A stretch of 64,000 nucleotides of DNA from contig NZ_POYJ01000007.1 of assembly GCF_002895435.1 (NCBI RefSeq), positions 186,001-250,000 on the forward strand, read 5' to 3'. This document shows, in pieces, positions 41,501 to 53,400 of the stretch (position 1 is the first letter of the stretch; each line of letters starts with the position of its first letter). The translations under genes and the position numbers were made by a program. The DNA comes from Aquimarina sediminis (GTDB taxonomy: Bacteria > Bacteroidota > Bacteroidia > Flavobacteriales > Flavobacteriaceae). The notes below the pieces were generated by a model. That model saw only the letters and a list, made by a program, of their open reading frames with translations, was not told where the DNA came from and made no database searches.

Positions 41501-44033
41501 TAGGGTCATGTAAAGGTAAAACAACACTACCTGCTCTAATACTTATATTTTGGGTTAATACAGATAATGCCGATCCTAATACAGAAGGGCTTGCAAATGC
41601 TCCCCCAAATTCTCCGAAATGACGTTCTGGTGTCCATATTGCAGAAAAATCGTTTTTATCTGCGAATTTTGCTGTTTCTAATAGTACCTCATATTTGTCA
41701 TCATTTTTATCTGCTCCAAAAAACATAACACTAAAATCAATTTCTTTTGCAGGGCTTAACTTATCTGGTGATAGTAATTTAAATGGGCTTGACTGTTGTA
41801 GTACTATAGTTTGCCCTCTTGAAATTGTCCAAATCAATTCTAAAACAGAAATATCAAAATTCATACTAGTTTGTGCTAGCCACTTTTGTTGGGTTTGATT
41901 ACCAAATGATATATCTAGCCCTTTTAAAAGGTTATTTAAGTTTTTGTGAGTGACTTCAATACCTTTTGGTTTTCCTGTCGTCCCTGATGTAAAAATGATA
42001 TACGCTACATTACTATCATTGTAATTTGGTACTACTTTTCTATTTTCTTGAAATTTCTGCTGATCAAGATAAACGAAAACTTCATTTGATACTTCTTTTA
42101 GATACAATTCACTTAATGGTTTTAATGTGACGATACATTTTAGTTGAGCATCAAGTATAATTTGGTTTCTTCTTTCGGAAGAGTAAACTGGATCAAGTGG
42201 GATATATACGGCTCCTACTCTAAAACAGGCAAAAATTGTAGCTACCATTTCAACATTTCGTAACACGCATATCCCAACATGATCCCCATTTTGCACTCCT
42301 TGATCCAGTAATAGACAAGTAATCGAATCTACTTTTTCTCCCAATTCTTTATAGCTATAAGAAATATCATTGCAAATAATAGCTGTTTCATTCGGTAGGT
42401 TTTTAACCTGATAGTCAAATGATTCAATCACACTATCATCCTTACTTATTTCTACTATTTCTCCTTGTAGATGTTTATAAATATTTCTTTCCTCTATTTC
42501 ATTGATCATGTTTGTTTTAAAAACGTTTTCATTTGGAGTATCTAATAGAGAAATTAGCAATGTTTCGAAATGTTCAGTCATTAGAATTATAGTACTTTCT
42601 TCAAATAGATCTGTGTTATACTCCCATGACAAATGCAAGCCTTCAGAATCTTCTCTTATATTCAAGCTAAAATCATATTTGGCACTGCTTTCGTTATCAT
42701 TATTAACAGGTTCCATGACCACTTCTGGCAAAGAAAATTCTACTTCTTGAGTATTGTGAAGTGTTAGTAAAACTTGAAACAATGGATTATGGCTTAGATT
42801 CCTTTTTACTTCTAGTTTTTCTACCAATTTTTCGAAAGGCATTTGTTGATGTTCATATGCTCCCTCTAGCATTTTTTTACTTTGTCTCAGCAATTCTACG
42901 AAACTAGGTTTTTGCGATAAGTCACTTCTTAAAACTAAAAGGTTCATAAAAAAACCTACTAGATCGGATGTTTCAGCTTGTTCTCGATTTGCTATAGGAG
43001 TTCCTACTACAATATCTTTTTCGTTACTATATCTTGCCAGTAAAACACTAAATGCTGCATGTATTCCCATAAATAATGAAGCACTCTCTGATCGACATAA
43101 GTCATATAAAGACTTTAGTACATTTTTATGTATATGAGAATTATATGTTTTCCCATTAAAACTTTGCATAACTGGTCTAGGTTTATCTAATGGTAGGCTA
43201 TGTACTACTGGCAAATCAGAAAGTTGATTTTTCCAGTAATTTATCTGTTCATCCAGAACCTTACCTGTTAACCATTGTCTTTGCCAATATGCATAATCTG
43301 CGTATTGTATATTCAATTTTGGTAAAGGGTTGGGTTCTCCCTTAACATAACTGGAATACAACGTATTGAATTCATTAATTAAAATCCCCATTGACCAACC
43401 ATCTGATGCTATATGGTGCATGGTAACGATTAAAATATGTTCTTCTCTCTTTAGTTTTAGAAGTCGAACATTTAGTAACATATCTTTAGTTAAATCAAAT
43501 ACCTTACAAGCTTCCTCTTCTATTTTTTGTGCTATATCTAACTCATAATTCTCTGATAATGCATCTAATTCTTCAATAGTACTTTGAAAATCGGTTATAG
43601 TTTGAACCTTTTGAATTGGTTCTCCTGATTGATCAACCAAAAAATAACTTCGTAAACTTTCATGCCTTTGAAGGATGGTTAAAAAGGTTTGATCCAGTGC
43701 TTTGTAGTTAACTTTACCCGTTAATTTAAAAGCAGAACTTAAATTGTAATGATGGCTACCATTATTAATTTTATCCAAAAGCCATAAGCTTTGTTGAGAA
43801 AACGAAAGAGGTTTAGAAATACTCTTATCTAGTTTTTGTACTAGGGGAATTTCTTGCGTTTGATTTTCGATTAAAGAAATAATATCTTTCTTATTCTCTT
43901 TCAAAAATTGTTTATCCTCATCATTTAAAGCACCCAAATCTCCTTTTATCAATAGCTTATCCTGAGAAACCTCAAAACTTATTCTTTTTTGAATTAATTC
44001 AGTCAATTTTTGTTTAATGCTTAGATTTCCCAT
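38577..44033 (-). CDS. NRPS dock-C-A(Gly-like) with inserted luciferase-like monooxygenase and FkbM methyltransferase, T
   Basis: The 1818-residue protein has a docking segment (1-60), a C domain (HHIASDGW near 211), and an adenylation domain interrupted twice. Between motifs A4 (FDISVLELIW) and A5 (YGPTETTVW near 1187), residues about 768-1085 form a flavin-dependent luciferase-like monooxygenase (DFSVMFFGADKNDDKYE, WTPERHFGEFGG, VSIASGWHPNDF). After A8 (GYRIELEEIE near 1297) comes an FkbM-type methyltransferase (VLDIGANIGTFSID near 1406, IDLLKLDVEKSE near 1568), then A10 (NGKVD near 1696) and a carrier domain (GGNSIKIV near 1748). Pocket residues read D-I-L-Q-L-G-M-V-W-K, glycine-like. The likely outcome is oxidation of bound Gly at the alpha carbon or nitrogen, followed by O-methylation. 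Its start overlaps the preceding gene's stop by 13 bp, suggesting translational coupling. Confidence 0.94.
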   Translation of the reverse strand: MGNLSIKQKLTELIQKRISFEVSQDKLLIKGDLGALNDEDKQFLKENKKDIISLIENQTQEIPLVQKLDKSISKPLSFSQQSLWLLDKINNGSHHYNLSSAFKLTGKVNYKALDQTFLTILQRHESLRSYFLVDQSGEPIQKVQTITDFQSTIEELDALSENYELDIAQKIEEEACKVFDLTKDMLLNVRLLKLKREEHILIVTMHHIASDGWSMGILINEFNTLYSSYVKGEPNPLPKLNIQYADYAYWQRQWLTGKVLDEQINYWKNQLSDLPVVHSLPLDKPRPVMQSFNGKTYNSHIHKNVLKSLYDLCRSESASLFMGIHAAFSVLLARYSNEKDIVVGTPIANREQAETSDLVGFFMNLLVLRSDLSQKPSFVELLRQSKKMLEGAYEHQQMPFEKLVEKLEVKRNLSHNPLFQVLLTLHNTQEVEFSLPEVVMEPVNNDNESSAKYDFSLNIREDSEGLHLSWEYNTDLFEESTIILMTEHFETLLISLLDTPNENVFKTNMINEIEERNIYKHLQGEIVEISKDDSVIESFDYQVKNLPNETAIICNDISYSYKELGEKVDSITCLLLDQGVQNGDHVGICVLRNVEMVATIFACFRVGAVYIPLDPVYSSERRNQIILDAQLKCIVTLKPLSELYLKEVSNEVFVYLDQQKFQENRKVVPNYNDSNVAYIIFTSGTTGKPKGIEVTHKNLNNLLKGLDISFGNQTQQKWLAQTSMNFDISVLELIWTISRGQTIVLQQSSPFKLLSPDKLSPAKEIDFSVMFFGADKNDDKYEVLLETAKFADKNDFSAIWTPERHFGEFGGAFASPSVLGSALSVLTQNISIRAGSVVLPLHDPISIAEEWSIVDNLSNGRVGVSIASGWHPNDFVISNSDYNNRRQEMRNRVAELKALWKGEPVIRKNGVDKDFTIKIRPTPIQKELPIWITAAGNPETFRYAGEIGANILTHMLGQSQEELEKNIKTYHKALIDNGFNIEDKKVSLMLHTYIDSSENAALEISKKPFKEYLGSSIKLMEPIAQELGLDVHTQSEELIEMAYQKFSKENTLFGSPESCQKMLFSIQNIGVTEVACLVDFGVESEKVLSGLEKIVETKNIYRSYTELNKLLHTDNQKTELDLIHDYKVTHVQMTPSQSKLVVDLYNQTQNKDLSSVQHWLIGGEAIQQDLVKGLSSVINSNCRLYNMYGPTETTVWSAWRQINTKDINIGNPIINTEVLLLNEYEQQVPLGMIGEFCIGGFGVAKGYYNNPELTNKNFKSINNPYFDNNRFYKTGDLMKLNANGTFEYIGRRDNQIKISGYRIELEEIEKAISNVSGVKDCKVVPIIKDNETFLSAYVVKEDIVYGEYENLPVEKQAKPFHFTDGSTVYHQSDRQLAMLYQEIIEDGIYFKHGISIPENGLVLDIGANIGTFSIDVNQRQPNATIIAFEPIPQIFSALKKNFEHRQIKGRVMNYGVSNKKERATFYYYPEMAGMSGRFADKETILSAIEKYIEHDKEILDQGANNIAEEKQKIAQSLYENIDGPDGLSEEFKQYLSSLYVSEEVDCQLTTVSDIIDELNIQTIDLLKLDVEKSECLVLDGIRSEHWSMIRHLAVEVDGDNNLDSITKLLHKNGYVINVEELIMSDTNVPKEENTYMLYATNHNHGIKQNDTVIEQLQAQTNEDTIINTLKRKLPEYMNPRDIVFVPSIPLMENGKVDMVRLKEFKPQKVASNDIPQLTNKMELDIYRIWCEVLNKENIPSHISIFEAGGNSIKIVLLHEKLQTEFNVKFSLIELFRNTTIPQQAKLIQNTNNQEDTNTIKKAVNKGALRRNARANKVN

Positions 44034-47000
44034 ACTTCTGAATTTTTGTCGTTTTTTATTTGTTCTGTTTGATTTGCAGATATGCCATTTTTAAATACTA
44101 CCTCATCCTCAATTAACTTAGCCAATTCTTGTATATTTTGTGACGCAAAGACATTTTTTACTTGTAGTTTAACATCAAAGGTTTCATTTATTTCATATAA
44201 CATACGAGTTATATATAGCGAGTGCCCTCCCAGTTCAAAAAAATTGTCCAGAACTCCAATAGAAGAAACTTCCAGTACGTTTTCCCAAATACGCACTAAT
44301 TCTATTTCTATTTGAGTTTTGGGAGCTACGTATTTTGCTTTAGTCAATGCTTCGTCTGTTACATCAGGTAGCCTTTTTTTATCAATCTTTCCATTTGATG
44401 TAAGGGGAATACAGTCGGTAACTACCATATAAGAAGGAATCATATACTCTGGTAATCGCTTACTAAGTTGTTTTCTTAAAAATTGTTTATCTACTTCATC
44501 AGTACCCGTGATAAACGCGACAATTACTTTTTCACCCTTTCTATCGATAATGTCTATAAAGGTCTGGTGGATGTTATTTAATGATAAGAGAGTATTCTTT
44601 ATTTCGGCTAGTTCTATTCTATATCCTCTAATCTTTACCTGATCATCATTTCTTCCTAGATAAGTTATAATTCCTTTATCGTCTTTATATCCCAAATCTC
44701 CTGTTTTATATAAACGTTCTGTTTTTTGAAATGGATTTACGATAAAACGCTCTTTTGTTAATTCGGGTAGTTTCACATAGCCTTTTGCTAAATTATCTCC
44801 TCCTATGTAAATCTCTCCGGTAACTTTTTGTGGTACAGGTTGAAGGTTAGAATCTAATATATGTATAACAGTATTGGCTATAGGTTTTCCTATAGGAACA
44901 TATTGCAAAACATTATTTTCTTCTATTGATAATGTATAACTGGTAACTACATGCGTTTCTGATGGACCATAGTGATTATGAAGTTTTACTTCTGAAGAAT
45001 TTAATAAAAATCTTTCTAAAGCACTGTCTATTGTGAGCTGTTCTCCTGATGAAATAATATGTTTTAATCTATGTTTTTTATAAAATTCTTTATCTACATA
45101 TTTAAAAAAATTTGATAATGCCGAAAATGGGAATGAAAGAACTTCTATTTTATTTTTTACTATGTATTGAGAAAGTTTAAAAAAATCAATTTTCATTGAT
45201 TCGGGAGTAACATACAATGTTCCTCCGCTACTTAATACGAACCAGCAATCTTGTATAGATACGTCAAAACTAAACGAAGTGTACTGCAAATGCCTAGATC
45301 CCAACGATATACAAGCATCATGTATATTCCACTGAGTAAGATTGCTTAGCATTTTGTGTGTTTGAGCAACTCCTTTTGGATTTCCTGTAGACCCAGAAGT
45401 GTAGATAATAAAAGCTGTATCATCTAATGAGTTGACAATAACTGGGTTTTTAGAATTCCACTCAGAAAAATCAAACGTATCCAAATGAATAACTTTTGCC
45501 TGATCTATAAGAGGTGCTTTACATATATCGGTAGTTGAAATAACAGTTTCTATTTCTGCATCGTTTATTATAAATTGTTTACGATCTTCAGTGTATTCGG
45601 CATTTATCGGCACATAGCAAGCTCCAGATTTTATTACTCCCAGCATGGCTATCACATTGTAATGTGAACGATCTAATAGTACTCCGACATTTTTTGTAGT
45701 TATTTGGGGAAGTTGTTTTAAACAGGAGGCTATTTGGTTTACAAATTCATTTAATTGCTGATATGTTAAAAATGTATCCTTATAATAAACCGCAATCGCT
45801 TCAGGAGTTTTTACTACCTGATCTTCAAATAATGAAATTACTGTTTTAGGTTGGTATTTTTTCAGATCAATTTCTTCATTATACACTCCTTCTTTAGGCA
45901 AATAATTAATAGTAGCTACTTTTTCATCGGGTCTTAGCAGTAGTAATTCGACCACTTTTTTGTAATGCTCTATAAATTGTCTGATAATAGATTCTTCATA
46001 TAAATCAGTATTATATTCTATCTTAAAAGAAATATTTCTTCCTATTTCTTCTATGCAAAACAAAAGATCGAATTTACTGGTTGTATTTTTTTCTACACTA
46101 ATAGTATTTATTTCTACCTCATTGATTTCATCTTCTGATACTGTGTCATTGGGCAATACTACTAGCATTACATCAAAAAGAGGGTTTCTTGAAGGGTCCT
46201 TTTTTATTTTTAGATTTTTTACTAGCTCTTCAAAAGGGTACTGCTGATTATTATAGGCTTCTAAAACTGATTGTTTTACTTTTCTAAAGAAACCGTTAAA
46301 GGTGTCTGTTTTTTCAAGTTTATTTCTTATTGCCAAAGTATTGGTATAGAACCCTATTTGATTCTTCAAATCAGCATGTTCTCGGGCAGCAAACGGACTA
46401 CCGATACTAATATCATTAGCACCAGTATATTTACCAAGCATTACATAAAGCGTGCCTAACATCACCATATAGAGAGAGCCTCCTTTTTGATGCTGATATG
46501 TACGGATCATCTCTGTTTGTTTTTTCTCGAAATATGCTTTTAACGTCTGTCCATTATAGGTTTTTACGGGAAGCCGTGTCTTTTTTAATGGAAATTCAAG
46601 TGTAGGAATTTCATCTGAAAATTGGTTCAGCCAGTACTTTTCCTGCTGTATTAATGACTTACTTTGTAACTTATTTGTATACCACGAAGCGTAATCTTTG
46701 TATTGAATCCTCAATTCTGGTAGTTCTGGTTTTTTACCAGCGCTCAGACTCTTATATACGGTGAGGATTTCTCGTTTTAAAATTGGAAGAGACCATGCAT
46801 CACAAATACTATGATGAAGATTACAAAAGAAAATATAGCCTTCAGTTTTATATTGTAATACACTTACTTTTATTAAAGGTCCTTGTTCTAAATCAAAAGG
46901 AATATTGGTTTGTGCTTTTATATAGCTTTGAGCTTGATTTTTTGGATTGGGGTTTTCCCTAAAATCCTTATAATCAATCTTAAAATGCGTTTCTTTTTGC

Positions 47001-47431
47001 GATTGTATATATTGTCTTAGTTCTTTTTTAGAATTTAACTTAAATACAGTTCTCAATATTTCATGCCTCCCAGTTATATACCGTATTGCTTTTTCCAAAA
47101 TTGCAATATCATAAATCCCTGTCAAATATATTTCAAAAGGCATATTGTATGCCACAGAAGCTTTTTCTGTTTGAGATTCTAACCATATTCTAAGCTGTGC
47201 ATTGGATACAGGGTAAGAATCCGATTTTTTCACTTTTGGAATTTCCTTATACCTATCTTTATTAGAAATTAATGATAAGTAATCGATTACTTCTTGCTTG
47301 TGTTTTTTTAGTTCTTCAAGAAGGTTTTCATCGGTTTTTTCTTTCAACAAGATTACTTCTAGCTGGTTATCAACTAACTTTACAACCACCCCGTTTTCTC
47401 TTAATCCTTTTATTAAAGAAGCTGTATTCAT
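44021..47431 (-). CDS. Single-module NRPS, dock-C-A(Pro-like)-T
   Basis: The 1136-residue protein has an N-terminal TubC-type docking segment (1-55), a condensation domain (LHHSICDAWSL near 210, again with Ala for Gly), an adenylation domain (YTSGSTGNPKG near 682, a normal ATP loop) and a carrier domain (GGHSLYITRM near 1067). The pocket reads D-V-Q-S-I-S-H-V-V-K, proline-like but not an exact match to a code I know. It follows the three-module NRPS by 3 bp and overlaps the next gene by 13 bp, so it is embedded in one translationally coupled block. It is probably a paralogue of the protein at 31874-35278, so the product may hold the same unusual residue twice. Confidence 0.94.
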   Translation of the reverse strand: MNTASLIKGLRENGVVVKLVDNQLEVILLKEKTDENLLEELKKHKQEVIDYLSLISNKDRYKEIPKVKKSDSYPVSNAQLRIWLESQTEKASVAYNMPFEIYLTGIYDIAILEKAIRYITGRHEILRTVFKLNSKKELRQYIQSQKETHFKIDYKDFRENPNPKNQAQSYIKAQTNIPFDLEQGPLIKVSVLQYKTEGYIFFCNLHHSICDAWSLPILKREILTVYKSLSAGKKPELPELRIQYKDYASWYTNKLQSKSLIQQEKYWLNQFSDEIPTLEFPLKKTRLPVKTYNGQTLKAYFEKKQTEMIRTYQHQKGGSLYMVMLGTLYVMLGKYTGANDISIGSPFAAREHADLKNQIGFYTNTLAIRNKLEKTDTFNGFFRKVKQSVLEAYNNQQYPFEELVKNLKIKKDPSRNPLFDVMLVVLPNDTVSEDEINEVEINTISVEKNTTSKFDLLFCIEEIGRNISFKIEYNTDLYEESIIRQFIEHYKKVVELLLLRPDEKVATINYLPKEGVYNEEIDLKKYQPKTVISLFEDQVVKTPEAIAVYYKDTFLTYQQLNEFVNQIASCLKQLPQITTKNVGVLLDRSHYNVIAMLGVIKSGACYVPINAEYTEDRKQFIINDAEIETVISTTDICKAPLIDQAKVIHLDTFDFSEWNSKNPVIVNSLDDTAFIIYTSGSTGNPKGVAQTHKMLSNLTQWNIHDACISLGSRHLQYTSFSFDVSIQDCWFVLSSGGTLYVTPESMKIDFFKLSQYIVKNKIEVLSFPFSALSNFFKYVDKEFYKKHRLKHIISSGEQLTIDSALERFLLNSSEVKLHNHYGPSETHVVTSYTLSIEENNVLQYVPIGKPIANTVIHILDSNLQPVPQKVTGEIYIGGDNLAKGYVKLPELTKERFIVNPFQKTERLYKTGDLGYKDDKGIITYLGRNDDQVKIRGYRIELAEIKNTLLSLNNIHQTFIDIIDRKGEKVIVAFITGTDEVDKQFLRKQLSKRLPEYMIPSYMVVTDCIPLTSNGKIDKKRLPDVTDEALTKAKYVAPKTQIEIELVRIWENVLEVSSIGVLDNFFELGGHSLYITRMLYEINETFDVKLQVKNVFASQNIQELAKLIEDEVVFKNGISANQTEQIKNDKNSEVWEI

Positions 47432-47434
47432 GTT

Positions 47435-50400
47435 CTATATGGTAATTTTTTTAGCCGATTGATCATATTCTACCTCTAGTAACCATTTGGCATTTTCGAT
47501 ACTCATCGCTAAATTTTGAATTGTAGGATGTGTAAATAATTCTTGAATATTTATGGACACATCAAATTCTTTATCTACTATTGATAGTATTTGAGTAGCT
47601 TTTAAACTATGTCCTCCTAATTCAAAGAAATCGTTAGTTATCCCTATTTTTGGCACCCCTAATGCTTCTTGCCATATAGTAACCAATCGTTTTTCTATAT
47701 CGGTTTTTGGTGCTACATACTTTATTGTATCACTTTTGATTACTTCTAATGCCAGCAGTTTCTCTTTATCTATTTTTCCATTGGGGGTTAGTGGTATCGA
47801 ATCTATAATTAAGTAGTGTGCAGGTATCATATAGCTCGAAAGCTTATTTGATAAATTATTTCGTACTTGTTTAACCACTATATCTTCCCCTATAAGGTAA
47901 GCTACAATATGCTTTTCGGCTTGTATTTCTTTAATCAAGACCACTGCTTGATTTATATTCCTTTCTTCTTGTAAAACATGTTCAATTTCTTCTAGCTCTA
48001 TACGATACCCCCTAACCTTTACCTGGTTATCTTGCCTACCTAAAAACTCTATTTTACCTTCTGGGTTCCATCTAGCCATATCCCCCGTATCATACATACG
48101 CTCGCCTTTGCAATATGGGTTTTCTATGAACTTTTCTTCGGTTAATTCTTTCTGATTTAAATAGCCCTTGGCAACTCCTGCCCCCGAGAGGTACAACTTA
48201 CCTGTAACTCCAGGCGGCAATAATTGCATGTGATCACCCAAGATATATGCTTTGGTATTTGCAATGGGGTTTCCTATCGGAATTGACCTGTATGTAGCGT
48301 TATCTGATAATTTGTAACAAGTACTATAAGTGGTATCCTCTGATGGACCATATAAGTTCCTAACCTCGGCATTAAATGATTGTAGTTGTTTTGCTATATC
48401 CCCAGGAAAAACTTCTCCTGCCAAATTAAAAGCACTCACCGGTGTTAAATCACATTCATTATCCAGTAAATTTCTAATACTAGAAGGAACGGTATTCAAC
48501 AACACTTTGCTGTCATTTTGTAAATGCCGACCTATCTCTAATGCACTATCCAGTAATTTTATTTTTTTCCCTACAGATAATGTATAAAAGATTTCAAAAA
48601 CGGAAAGGTCAAAACAATGAGATGTAGATGCATACGTCGTATCAAAATCTGTATTTTTGAATTCATCCTTTGCCCAATTAATCATTGAGACAGCATTTCT
48701 ATGTGTTATCATTACCCCTTTAGGTTTTCCTGTAGTACCTGAGGTATAGATTACATAAGCTAAATCATTAGAACTTTTAGTTTTTTTTGTGTTTTTTACT
48801 GAGTAACTCTTCTGGGTTTCCAGAAAAAGTCTTAATTCATTATCATCAATTACCAGTTTACAATTACTATCCTTTTCTATATAATCAATTCTTTCTTTAG
48901 GATAATTTACATCGATAGGAATATAAGCAGCCCCAGATTTAAGTACTGCCAACAGTGTAATTAATAACTTTTCGTTCCTTACTAACTTTACTCCAACAAA
49001 ATCATTTTTAGAGATTTTTCTTTTCTCTATTAGATAGGCAGCAAACTGATTTGATAATTCGTTAAGTATATTATATGATAAGGATTCTCCTTCATATTCA
49101 ACAGCAAATGCATTTGGTGTTTTTACAACTTGTTCTTCAAAAATATCAACTATTGTTTTATCAAAATCATAAGAGATCTTAGTATCGTTAAATTCTTCTA
49201 ATATGATTTGTTTTTGGTCTTTTGTTAATAAATCTATAGCTCCAAGTTTTATAGATGGAGATGGCAATACTTGGGATAGCATATTTTCCAGATGTAAGAA
49301 AATATTTTTTATAAAGAATTCCTGATAAATATCAGTATTAAATGAGATGCTTAGTGATAAACCATTATCTTTTTCTACAAAGGCAAAGGACAAATCAAAT
49401 TGCGCTGATTGTGAATCAAGATCAAATTCATTAACGATTAAATCTTTTATATATGTCTTATTGATAAAACCAGATAGTTGTTTTTGATTTTGTAGCACTA
49501 CCATTACATCGAACAAAGGAGATCTGGAAGTGTCTCGTTTCAAATTTAGTTGCTCTACCAATAGATCAAAAGGAAATCCCTGATTAGAATATGCCTTTAA
49601 TAATTGTTGTTTTTCTTTTTGTAAGGCGTTTAAAAAACTATCGGTTTCGTCAAATCTTGTTCGAATTGCCAAAGTATTAAGGTACAGTCCTATTTGATAT
49701 TCTAAATCAGGATGCTCTCTCCCTGCAATGGGTGTACCTACAATAATATCTTTTTGATTACTATATCTAGAAAGTAGCGTTTTTACAACAGACATTAGTA
49801 TCATAAATAACGTTACTTGATATTCTTTTGAAAAACTTTTTAACGATGATAAAACCTCTTCTGAATAATTATGTACTAATGTATTTCCTGAATACGTTTT
49901 TACCAATGGTCGTTTTTTAAAACTTGGCAATTCTAAAACTGGTATATCTTCTTTAAAAACATTTAACCAGTATTCTTTTGATTCTTTATGTATTTTGGCA
50001 AGGTTTGTTTTGGATAACCAAACTGCATAATCTTTAAATTGTATGGATAAATCAGGTAATGCTAGTGATTCTCCTAATTGTAATTGTCTATAACCTTCTA
50101 TAATCTCAGAGGTAAGAATTTCTAATGACCAACCATCACTAATAATATGATGCATCGATAGAAAAAACACAAAACTTTTATTACTCCTTTTTAAAAGTTT
50201 AGCTTTTAGTAATGGAGCTTGGGATAAATCATATGCTTTACTTTGCTCTTCCGAGAGATCCTCTCTAATATCCTGATCAGGAAATTCTGATTGAGAAAAA
50301 TCTTCTATAGATATATTAAGATCCATATCAGAAACTGACATAATGTATTGTTGTAATACCCCTGCTTCGTTATTCTTAAAATATGTACGTAATATTTCAT

Positions 50401-53400
50401 GACGATCAACGACATAATAAAAGGATTTTGCAAAATTCTTTAAGTTTAAATCCCCTTCTAATGTCACTGCTCCATTAATATGATATGCCCGAGCGCCTTC
50501 TTCAAATTGGCTTAAAAACCATAGCCTTTGCTGAGAAGGTGTTGCTGGGTAAAAATCAGATTTGGCTACTTTATCTATTGGTTCGTACCCCTGATCTTTT
50601 AAAGCATGGGATAACATTTCTATAGTCGAATTATTATAAAACAGTTCATATGACACCGTTTTACCCATTTTTTTAGAAATACGGTTAATCACTTGAGAAA
50701 TCATCAAACTATGCCCTCCTAATTCAAAAAAGTTATCCGTAACCCCAATTTTTTCTATGCCCAATACATCTTGCCATATCTCTACCAGCTGTTGCTCTAA
50801 CATTGTCCTTGGCGCAATGTACTCTTGAGATGATCTGCTTTCTTCTGTAATCTCTGGTAGGGATTTTTTGTCAACTTTGCCATTTATAGTTAATGGAATA
50901 ATCTCCAAAGTGACATACAAACTGGGTATCATATACTCAGGCAAATATTTACCAAGATTAACTTTTAACTCTTGCTCATTTATTTCTGAATCTGAAACAA
51001 CATATGCTATCAATATCGAACCTGTTTTTTGCTTCTGAACCGTAACTACAGCTTGCTGTATATTAGGTTGCAGTGCTAGCACATTCTCAATTTCTCCTAG
51101 TTCAATACGATATCCTCGTATTTTAACCTGAGTATCTTTTCTCCCCGAAAATTCTATTACCCCATCCGGAGACCATTTTGCCAAATCACCGGTTTTATAT
51201 AGTCGCTCTTCAGATTTAAAAGGACTAGGTATAAATTTTTCTGATGTTAAATCTTCATGATTCAGATAGCCTCTTGCTAACCCATCCCCTCCAAGATATA
51301 TTTCTCCAATTACACCTATAGGAACGGGATAGCGGTTTTCATCTAGAATATAACATGTACTATTTGATATTCCTGATCCGATTGGTATTGTTTGTATATC
51401 ACCTTCTGGAATATTATCAATCCTATAATAAGTAGAATAGGTTGTGTTTTCTGTAGGTCCATACACATGATGAAGCCTAACATTAGGATATAATTCTTTA
51501 AATCGTCTTACATGTTTTATTGATACCTGTTCTCCTCCAAACAAAATATATTTTAGATTCTTTACCGATTCTAGTTCCGATTCGACTAGAGTATTAAATA
51601 AAGCAGTCGTTATGAAAAAGCAATCTATAGCCTGGTTTGCCAATATATCATCAAATCTATCCATATCTAAAAAGATATTTTTTGATGATACGACTAAAGT
51701 TGCCCCATTCAAAAGAGGCATAAAAACATCAAAGATAGAACCGTCAAATGAAAAGCTAGACAAGCCCAAAATTTTGTCCCCACAACCAACATCTACATAA
51801 TTTGTATTTTTAACCAATCTCACAATAGGCTGATGTTCAACTAATGTTCCTTTAGGCTTTCCTGTCGATCCAGAAGTATAAATTACATATGCCAAATTGT
51901 TTGGCTTAGTTGATATATCGGGAAGAGTTTTTGAGGTTTTCTTTTCTCTTTTAAAAGCCTCTAGAAACCCATCATCTATTATCGCTTTACAATTGCTGTC
52001 TTTTTCAATATATTCTATTCGTTGTTCTGGATAGTCTGAATCTATTGATAAAAAAGCTCCCCCAGCTTTTAAGATTGCTAATGACGATATAATCGACCAT
52101 TGCCCCCTATGCAACTTAATTCCAACCAAATCTTCTAAACCTACATCATAATTGGATATTAGAAAATTTGCCAAACGATTAGATTCTTCATCCAATTCTC
52201 TGTATGTGATTTTTTTTTCCTCAAAAATCAACGCTATGTTATCAGGAGTCTTTTTTACTTGACCGATAAACAAATCTACTACTGTTTTGTCTTTTGGATA
52301 ATCAGTACGAGTATCATTAAAATCTACTAAAAGTGTTTGTTTTTCTGTAGCAGTTAGAAGATCAATGTCTTCTACTTTCATATCGGGTGATATTAATATT
52401 TGCTCAAACAAGTTTTCTAAGTGTAAAAAGATACCTTTTACAAATGATTCTTCATAAATATCTGTATTGTATGATATATCTAATGATAATCCTTTATTTT
52501 CTACAAATGCAAATGACAAATCAAACTGAGCCGTTTCTTGTTTGATTTTAAACTCATCTACCTTTATGTTTGCTAGCTCTGATCTGTTTTGAAAACCTGA
52601 TAACTGTTTTTGGTTTTGTAATACTACCATTACATCAAATAATGGCGATCTTGATGTATCTCTTGCCAAACGAAGTTCCTCGACTAATTTATCAAAAGGA
52701 TAACTCTGATGTGCATATGCTTCTAACAGTTGATTTTTCTCTTTTTGAAGTATATCTACAAAACAATCTTCTTTATCAAATTGCGTCCGAATTGCCAGAG
52801 TATTAATGTACAATCCTATTTGGGATTCTAAATCAGGATGCTCTCTTCCTGCTATCGGTGTACCAACAATAATATCTTTTTGATTACTATATCTAGAGAG
52901 TAAAGCTTTTACCCCCGACATAAGAGTCATAAATAGGGTTACTTGATATTTCTGAGAAAACACCTTTAACCCAGATAAGATCTCCTCAGAAAAACGGTAG
53001 TTTAGCTCTTTTCCTGAGTAGGTCTTTATCAAAGGTCTGTTTTTAAACCTTGGTAAATCCAGTATCGGTATTTCTCCCTGAAATTTATCTAACCAATACT
53101 GTTTGGCTTTCTTCTGTGAGTCCTCATTATTTTTCTCTTCCAACCAACTTACATAATCTTTAAATTGTATAGGTAAATTTGGTAATACATCATTACTTCC
53201 TGATTCAAATTGCATATAGCAATCTATAATTTCAGAGGTTAAAATCTCCAGAGACCATCCATCACTAATGATATGATGCATAGATAAGAAGAATACAAAT
53301 TTATTATCTTCTATCTTTAAAAGTGACGCTTTAAACAATGGAGCTTTTGATAAATCGTACCCTACATTTTGTTGTTCTTTTACGTGTACTTCTACATCAT

